Part shown: positions 57,945 through 64,000 of the stretch, piece after piece
Layout of the letters: each line of letters opens with the position of its first letter
How positions within the stretch are numbered: position 1 is the stretch's first letter
DNA from: Castor canadensis
Lineage: Eukaryota; Chordata; Mammalia; Rodentia; Castoridae
Assembly: GCF_047511655.1 (NCBI RefSeq)
Contig: NC_133392.1
Location: 91,009,042 to 91,073,041 of the forward strand
Direction of reading: 5' to 3'
Length of the DNA stretch: 64,000 nt
Notes under the pieces: model-generated
What the model was told of the DNA's origin: nothing
What the model saw: the letters and a program-made list of their open reading frames with translations, nothing else
Databases searched by the model: none
Translations under genes and position numbers: made by a program

Positions 57945-58262
57945 CAGTATTGGAAGTACTAGAGTTTGAACTTAGGGTCTTGCATTTGCACTCTACCACT
58001 TGAACTATACCCTCCAGCCCTAACTCACTTTTGTTATTTTTTGAATAGGAGTCTTATTGTTTTTACCTGGGGCTGGCCTCAGGCCATGATTTTCTTACCT
58101 ATGCCTTCCATACATATGGGACCACAGGCACACACCACCATTCTCAGCTTGTTGGTTGAGATGGGTTCTCACTAATTTTTTGCCCAGGCTGGTCTTAAAA
58201 AGTGACCCTCCCAATCTTCACCTCCCAAATAGCTAGAATTATGGCATGCACCACCATACGTG
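57945..58262 (-). repeat. Full-length composite SINE
   Basis: The tRNA-like unit comes first on the plus strand ('gagtttgaacttagggtctt', 'tgcactctaccacttgaact'), followed by two B1-like monomers ('ggggctggcctcaggccatg'; 'tttgcccaggctggtcttaa'). Confidence 0.85.
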
Positions 58263-59373
58263 ACCTAATTTATTTAATGATCACATGATTTAAATATCTT
58301 TATGACAATATGCTAAACGTTTGTATTGATTTATTCATATATATCTTGCAAGGAAAGGTCATATAAGATTAAATCCCAAAATTTCTTACAAACACTCTCC
58401 TTTTATATATTAGAAAGCCAGTCAGTTAAATACATATTAACTGTCTATTAAATAGCATCTGAGATGCAAGTGATTGCATAAATTCATTGAGTTTAATCTC
58501 ACTTCAGGAAGGAGAAAAGGGTGGACAGGGGCTACAGAGTTTGGTGAAGCTTCTTGAAGGCATGGGATGTAATCTGAAGGGATAGATGGGATTTCATAGG
58601 CAAAAGCAAAAGATATTCTAACCAGGAAAAACAGCATAATCCAAAGTATGATGGTAGAAACATCTAAAGCGTGTGTAGTATGCAACAAAGGGCCCAGGAG
58701 CACAGATGCTTGTTGTGACACAGAGACAAGCAGCACACCGATAAGCCAGGAAAGTTGAGTCAGCTGTCCTCTTTGGAGGAGGAGAGGTAGACCAGATGGC
58801 CTGTGTGTTCCTTCCCAGCATGAGGACTTTTGGTTGAACACAAAAGTACATGGAGCAGAATGTGAATCAGACTCTTTCCTTGAGGGAGGTGGTGGTGATG
58901 ATGGTGATGTGTGTTTCAAATCTGTGCATGATTGCAAAGTCTTGTAGGCGTCTTGTTCTCATTTCAGCAGCCCTAAGGCAAATGCTTGCTCACCTCTGAG
59001 CTGCGATGTGTGATGGGGCCCTGTATGTGAAAGAAGTTGCTTATTGGAGCTCATTGAAAAGACATTGGAGACATACGATCCTGCTTTCCCAAGGTCACCA
59101 AGGCCCTGCCTAAGACAGAGTTTTGAAATCCTACTTTTGTGTGTACCCAAAGCCAGAAAAAAGCCTGTGTTTATGGTCAGGAAACACACCATGTAAACCG
59201 TGCACACAGAGATCAGAAAATAGGCTGACTTTCTTCCCTTTTGCAATGTCTTGAACTGCAAAAGAAAAGAAAGGATGAAGGGATTTGTGAACCATACTTT
59301 TGAAGACTTCCATGAAGACTTTGTTAGGGTGATGGTTTTCAAATTGTACTGTACTGTACAATATATACCGCTA

Positions 59374-59997
59374 CAGTAGTCCCCAGTTGTCCATGGGGGA
59401 TTCATTTCAAGAACCCTAATGGATGCCTGAAACTGGGGATATACCAAATCTTTCATATACTGTGCTCTTTCCTGAACGTATGCACTGATAATATAGTTTA
59501 GTTTATAAATTAGGCAGAGTTAGAGATTAACACCAACAACTGATCATAGGACTTATCGACCTCTGTATGCAAGTTTTTTCTTTCCTTCAAGCTGAGAACA
59601 TTCACCTTTTCACTTAAAAGAAGCAGCTCTTGGCTTGTCTTTGCCATATCTAAATTTCCAGTATCACCACTCTTGCACATTGCTGCTACTTTTAAGTAAA
59701 CTTAGGGTTACTTTAACGCAAGCACTGTGATACCATAATAGTTGATTTGATTGCCCAGATAACTGCTAAGTGACTAATGAAAGGGTAGCATATACAGCTT
59801 GGATATGCTGGACAAAGGGATGATTCATGTCCCCAGCAGGATGGAGTGGGAAAATGTGAGATTTTATCATGCTAATCAGAATGGCACACAACATAAAACT
59901 TAAGAATTGCTTATTTCTGAAATTTTCCATTTGTAACTTCCAGATTGCTATTGACTGTGGTTAATGGAAACTCTGGAAGGTGAATAAGGGAGTAGTA
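59374..59997 (+). mobile_element. Tigger-family non-autonomous DNA transposon, about 625 bp
   Basis: It begins at 'cagtagtccccagttgtcca' just after a TA dinucleotide (59372-59373). It continues 'ggatgcctgaaactggggat', 'tttataaattaggcagagtt', 'gcttatttctgaaattttcc' and ends 'tggaaggtgaataagggagt' near another TA. Both ends and the interior follow a Tigger-type element, with CpGs decayed. It carries no transposase frame. Confidence 0.8.
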
Positions 59998-60684
59998 TTA
60001 CCATGAGATTTTAACCAACACATTTAAAAATGGTATCAAATAAAAAGAAATGTTAGTATACATTGCATTTAATAGGAATAAATACTATTTCATAGTCTTT
60101 TCTTTCATCTGTGTTTGTGGGTACTGGATTGTGATCTTAATATATCGTTCAGCATTGGTTATTGTCCAGAACATTTGAAAAGCCATGGTCTTAAGATCAA
60201 GGTTTCTTTCATAGCCAATAGGACTGAAGTCTTAAAATATGAAACATTATTTTCGTTAAGGTTTTTGAAAATGTTTTTTGATAGTTGACAGGAGGAGCTG
60301 GTTGTTTTGTCCTCATTTCATCCTCCCTTTTCTTCACTTGGATTGATGCTGAATCTCTCTTTTCCTTTTCTTGGAGGAGAGAGGGAAGAGGCAAAGTGGT
60401 GGTAAGTGAAGAAACAATGCCTGGAGTTCCTGGGCTAGAAGGAAATGGGTGAAGATGAATTACCAGAAAGAGCCTTGCTAGAGCACTGCAAATAATCACA
60501 CATGGTGTCTCTGCAATACTAAGTCTTTTTCACCATTGTATTACATTGCTTTCATTTGATTTCATGTAAACCCTGCAAAGTAAGTACAGAAGATATCACT
60601 ACCCTATTTTCCTGCCATTTCCCCTATAGTCAAGCTATAATGAATTACTTACCACTCCATATTTCACCTTTCCCCTGGTTCTGC

Positions 60685-60980
60685 CTAGGAAACTCACATT
60701 CACCATCTAAGACCCAACTCAAATGCCTACTTTCTGAACCTTTCTTTGCTTGACCTGTGTAAATCTGATTACTTCCTCCTTTGGGCCTCTGCTCAATCCT
60801 ATCTGTAGCTCTATCAGTGCACTGAATTGTTTGCATGCCTTTATTTTGAACTAAAGTTTGTACACTTTGAAGTCAGGGGCTGTCCCTTTTTATCTGTCTT
60901 TGCATGTCCAACATGCAACACCCTGTCTGGCACATGCTTGTTGGGATTGTGAGAGAATGAATAAATGAGGAAATTGAGAT
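60685..60980 (+). repeat. L2 3' end, sense
   Basis: 'catctaagacccaactcaaa' then 'tgcctac', 'cactttgaagtcaggggctg', 'gtctggcacatgcttgttgg' and 'agagaatgaataaatga' are in L2 order. Confidence 0.8.
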
Positions 60981-61282
60981 TTAAGGAAGCCTAGTGGCTT
61001 TTCAAAAGCTGAAACTCAAAGAAGAACCTGGTTCCCTCACTTCTAGCTTGGTCTTTGGAAGCTCTGCTGGGACATGCCTGTGAGGTAGACAGTGTCAGGG
61101 GAATGGGTGGGTATCCTACTTTCCAATATGAGGAGCTAAGGTAAGGGAGGGTTCCATCTTGGGAAGGAAAAAAGAAAGGCGTCTTGCCTAAAAGCCTTTT
61201 ATGATGAGGTCAATATGTTGTGCGCTTTTAGGATTTCATTTTATTTAACCTTTATAATAAATAATGCAGATTTTGTTTGTTC

Positions 61283-61498
61283 TTTTTAGGCACTGTACTG
61301 AAGTTCTGAACTCTGGACTTTGAACTTCCTAAGCCAGTGCTCTACCACCTGAGCCATGCCTCCAGCCCTTTTCACTTTACTTATTTTTCAGATAGGATCT
61401 TGCCCTATCTGAAACTTTTGCCCAGGTTGGCCTTGCACTATGATCTTTCTATTTCAAATAACTAGGATTACAGGCAGGAGTCACTGCTCCTGACCCTG
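61283..61498 (-). repeat. Composite SINE
   Basis: 'tctggactttgaacttccta', 'gctctaccacctgagccatg', 'gcccaggttggccttgcact' and 'aactaggattacaggcagga' on the plus strand. It abuts the next SINE directly. Confidence 0.85.
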
Positions 61499-61500
61499 GC

Positions 61501-61830
61501 TTTTTTTTGTGTGTGTGGGGTTGGGGTTTGAACTCAGGGTTTTGTGCTCTACTGCTTGAGACATGCCATTTTGCTCTGGTTATTTTGGAGACAGGGTCTT
61601 GGTGCCTTGTGAACTATTTGCCCAGGCTGGCCTCAACCCTCGATCCTCCAGATCTCAGTCTCTCGAGTAGCTAGGATTACAGATGTGAGCCAGCGGTGCC
61701 CAACCAAACTTAGATTTTGAGATAGGGTCTCACTAACCATTTTGTTCAGGCTGTTCTTGAACCACACTCCTCCCACCTCTGCCTCCCATGTGGCTGGGAG
61801 TATAAGTGTGAGTCACCATGGTTGGCTCAA
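61501..61830 (-). repeat. Full-length composite SINE, tandem to the previous one
   Basis: T-run and GT repeat at its tail side, then 'ggggtttgaactcagggttt', 'gagacagggtcttggtgcct', 'gagtagctaggattacagat' and a second monomer ending 'gagtcaccatggttggctc'. Confidence 0.85.
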
Positions 61831-61919
61831 TGCAGATGTTTTAGATACAAAGACATTTGAGTAGGCTTACATATAGTTCCCATAGACCCACACTGGTAAA
61901 AATATTAATATTCATGGTT

Positions 61920-62095
61920 CTGAATGATTTGCATGTTTTATTTCATTTAGTGCTCGTGACAACCGTATGAGAAAAGGTATGTTATTATCAGTTGAAGAAA
62001 TTGATGCTAATAGAGGTTTGGCATTTGCCCAAGAATAATAGTAGAGCTGAGTTTCAAACCCAAGCAGATTGGCTCCAGGATCCACTCTTCCCAGT
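61920..62095 (-). repeat. MIR element, antisense
   Basis: 'tttatttcatttagtgctcg', 'tgacaaccgtatgagaaaag', 'ggcatttgcccaagaataat' and 'gctgagtttcaaacccaagc' match the MIR complement. Confidence 0.8.
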
Positions 62096-62334
62096 CAATT
62101 AGTGGCCTTTTGCAAATAAGAGGGTATTAGAATGAGGTAACCTCAAGTCCTTAAGTTTAGAACTTGTATCTCACTTGATTTCTAGGTAAGTTTATACCTA
62201 TTTAGCTCACTCCAGGTTTGTTGTAAAGATTTTGAAGTGTGGTAGTGACAATTATGACATCTCCTGGGGAGTGACAGCTCCATATTCTTCACACTGAATG
62301 CTTATTAATACAGATGGGTAGAGTAAGGACTTTG

Positions 62335-62545
62335 GAATCTAGGAGTGAATTAGATTTAAATCCTGGCTTTGTCACTATCAAGTTGTGTGACCCTGAACAA
62401 TGTACCTAGTCTCTTTGTGACTTGATTACCCTATCTGTAACATGGGTATATTAGTACCTTTGGGATGGTAAGGTTTTGAAGACTCAGGGAGCTAATACTC
62501 CCAAAGCAGCTAGGGTAGTGCTTGGTCACAGTAGGCACTAAGTGT
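62335..62545 (+). repeat. MIR element, sense
   Basis: 'ttgtgtgaccctgaacaatg', 'gattaccctatctgtaacat' and 'cttggtcacagtaggcacta' are the MIR core and 3' end in order, a nearly full-length copy. Confidence 0.85.
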
Positions 62546-63229
62546 TAGCTGCTTTTCTTAGGCCTTGGTTTGACTTTGAAGAGCTTTGTCCTGTATTCAA
62601 GCAGAACGCCCTTTATCCCCAGCAGTGTTACCAGGCACAATGGAGACAGGGACTAGCTGCCGGCTGTTGGCGCCATCATGGTGTCAGATTTTGTAATATG
62701 GTTGAGAAGCTAAGAGGAAGCTGACTGGGTGTGCTTTGCAGAGGCTGCTTGACATGGTACCAGCTCTGTCCCTAGACCCAAGTCAACCTGAACATGGCAT
62801 CACCACGAAACTGAAAAGTCTCACCCTCACAATACTGGTCTCTGTGAACTACCTACCTTCTCCCCACAAAGTCTGCTAGTGATTCCTATCTCTGACAGAT
62901 GATCTTTGCATTAAAAATTCATTCCACTTTTGCAATGTTTACAAATAAAACATAAATGAGACCTTGACCACCAAGCAGTGGCTTGGTAAGAGTCCTTTAA
63001 CACAGCACCAGCATCTGTGTATAGACGTGCCAGACATCCTCAAAAGAAATGGTCCCTGTCTTGCTGACAAATCCTTCCAGAGCACCTCATTCATAAGTGC
63101 TCTTATCACCTTTGCTAGAACTGAGATATTCGTCCTGAGTCTGAAAAGAACTGAGACCAGAACCTAGGCCTTTTGATGTTGTCCACAGGTTTCATCAATG
63201 AAATGTCTTCGTCCATTCAAAATAAAGAA

Positions 63230-63290
63230 GGGAGGGCATAAAGGGAAGGAGGGAGGGAGGAAGACACATGTATTTGTGCCTGTGCACACA
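63230..63290. repeat. Purine-rich GGGA tract and short CA repeat
   Basis: 'aagggaaggagggagggagg' followed shortly by 'gtgcacacacacact'. A low-complexity site only. Confidence 0.7.
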
Positions 63291-64000
63291 CACACTTCAA
63301 AACCAGGCGGCAGAAGATAACCAGAATCCATGGGAAATCAGAGACATTCGTTTCCAGCTTTTGTGGCCTTCCAGCTGCCTCTGCAACACAGAGGCCTGCT
63401 TTCAGCATCTGCTGCCTCACGTGCTTTAGTAATCAAGTATCCACTAAAGCTTTGCCTTATGGAATGAACAGACTATTAGCACCCAGGGGCTCCTTGTCAC
63501 TATGCAGGAAGTCATATCAGATAAGAAAGACTAAATCTTTTCTGAGTAAAGCCATCCAGGCACCAATACTTACTACAGAGTCCAGGGGTGTCCGCACTCT
63601 GGTCTTGAAGCAGATAATCAGAGAACCAATTTGTTGTAGAAATTTTCTTATGGGCTTCATGATGCTGCAATAAGGCTTTATAGGAGGGGGCATCTGCCTT
63701 TAGGACAAGCTGCAAATGAGTGAGTACAGAAAGACAAACGCCTCTCAGTTGTTGCCCCAACAATATTGTTGGACACATCACCTCCCCTTTTCAGGGGGAG
63801 CATAGGATTAAGAAGACAAATATGTTTGATGTTGGAAGGAAGACAGCTTCAAGATGGTTTTTGAAAAATCCATTGTTGTACGCCAGTCCATCCTACCTCT
63901 TCAGACTGCCACTTCCACCACCACAGCCTTGCCTTCTTTTTTCTGCCTCTTCATCATCTCAAGTCTGACTCTTGCTCCTTTTCTTCCTATTGACTGTTTC

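Larger units (their letters stand above)
54207..64000 (+). other. LPAR3 intron 2 (5' part)
   Basis: It begins with GTAAGA after 54206. No segment encoding the LPAR3 C-terminal exon (helix 7 with its NPxxY-type motif) is found before 64,000. Single-copy stretches with nothing identifiable are 55595-55930, 56080-56685, 56910-57940, 58265-59365, 60000-60680, 60985-61280 and 62550-64000. Confidence 0.85.

Noticed and set aside
58437..59456. Two neighbouring minus-strand open frames of 166 and 165 codons
   Set aside because: No recognisable family. The second begins inside a Tigger-type transposon, and neither has splice or promoter context. They are probably chance.
1..64000. CRISPR arrays, operons, prophage or other bacterial-type systems
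   Set aside because: No regularly spaced repeats, ribosome-binding sites or compact gene arrangement. All structure fits a mammalian chromosome.
54207..64000. LPAR3 C-terminal exon within the window
   Set aside because: No reading frame resembles helix 7 or the C-terminal tail of the receptor in any of the open segments, so the exon must lie further on.

Overview
This is mammalian genomic DNA: long AT-rich stretches without genes, dense LINE-1 and SINE insertions, relics of MIR, L2, MaLR and DNA transposons, one CpG island, and a single recognisable protein-coding exon. The short interspersed elements pair a tRNA/ID-like unit with B1/Alu-like monomers, and the younger L1 copies are of a rodent-like type. 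I infer a rodent outside the mouse/rat group (a beaver-like or other Castorimorph animal would fit). That placement is an inference from repeat style, not a proven identity.

The gene is LPAR3 (lysophosphatidic acid receptor 3) on the + strand. A CpG island at about 34,860-35,660 is the probable promoter and untranslated first exon, with a strong candidate splice donor after 35,366. Intron 1 would run 35,367-53,449. The first coding exon (acceptor before 53,450, ATG at 53,471, donor after 54,206) encodes the N-terminus through the start of transmembrane helix 6. The last coding exon lies beyond 64,000, so only the 5' two-thirds of the coding sequence is present. No second gene is supported. 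The 35 kb upstream is presumably the intergenic space towards the neighbouring mucolipin gene known from other mammals, but no mucolipin exon is visible.

Region by region: 1-5,056 is mostly unique sequence with an ancient L1 end and a few SINEs. 5,074-7,462 is a 5'-truncated antisense L1 with two tandem 3' ends. 10,921-13,579 is a second antisense L1 between unusually long direct repeats. 16,069-16,189 is a tiny L1 tail. 18,950-23,290 is an old antisense L1 riddled with SINEs. 26,920-30,430 is a sense-strand L1 nested in another old L1. 34,860-35,660 is the CpG island. 35.7-53.4 kb (intron 1) holds ancient repeats, polypyrimidine tracts, a Tigger-like transposon and a duplicated 250-bp unit carrying a nuclear-receptor-type motif. 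54.2-64 kb is the first part of intron 2, with ancient L2, MIR and Tigger remnants and SINEs. All clearly younger L1 insertions lie upstream of the CpG island.

No novel multi-gene system was found. The more unusual signals are the very short upstream ORF whose stop overlaps the LPAR3 start codon, the possible spliced upstream ORF from exon 1, the two structurally odd L1 copies, the target-site-flanked duplicate with a DR1 motif, and an unassigned poly(A)-tailed retroposon inside a MaLR LTR.
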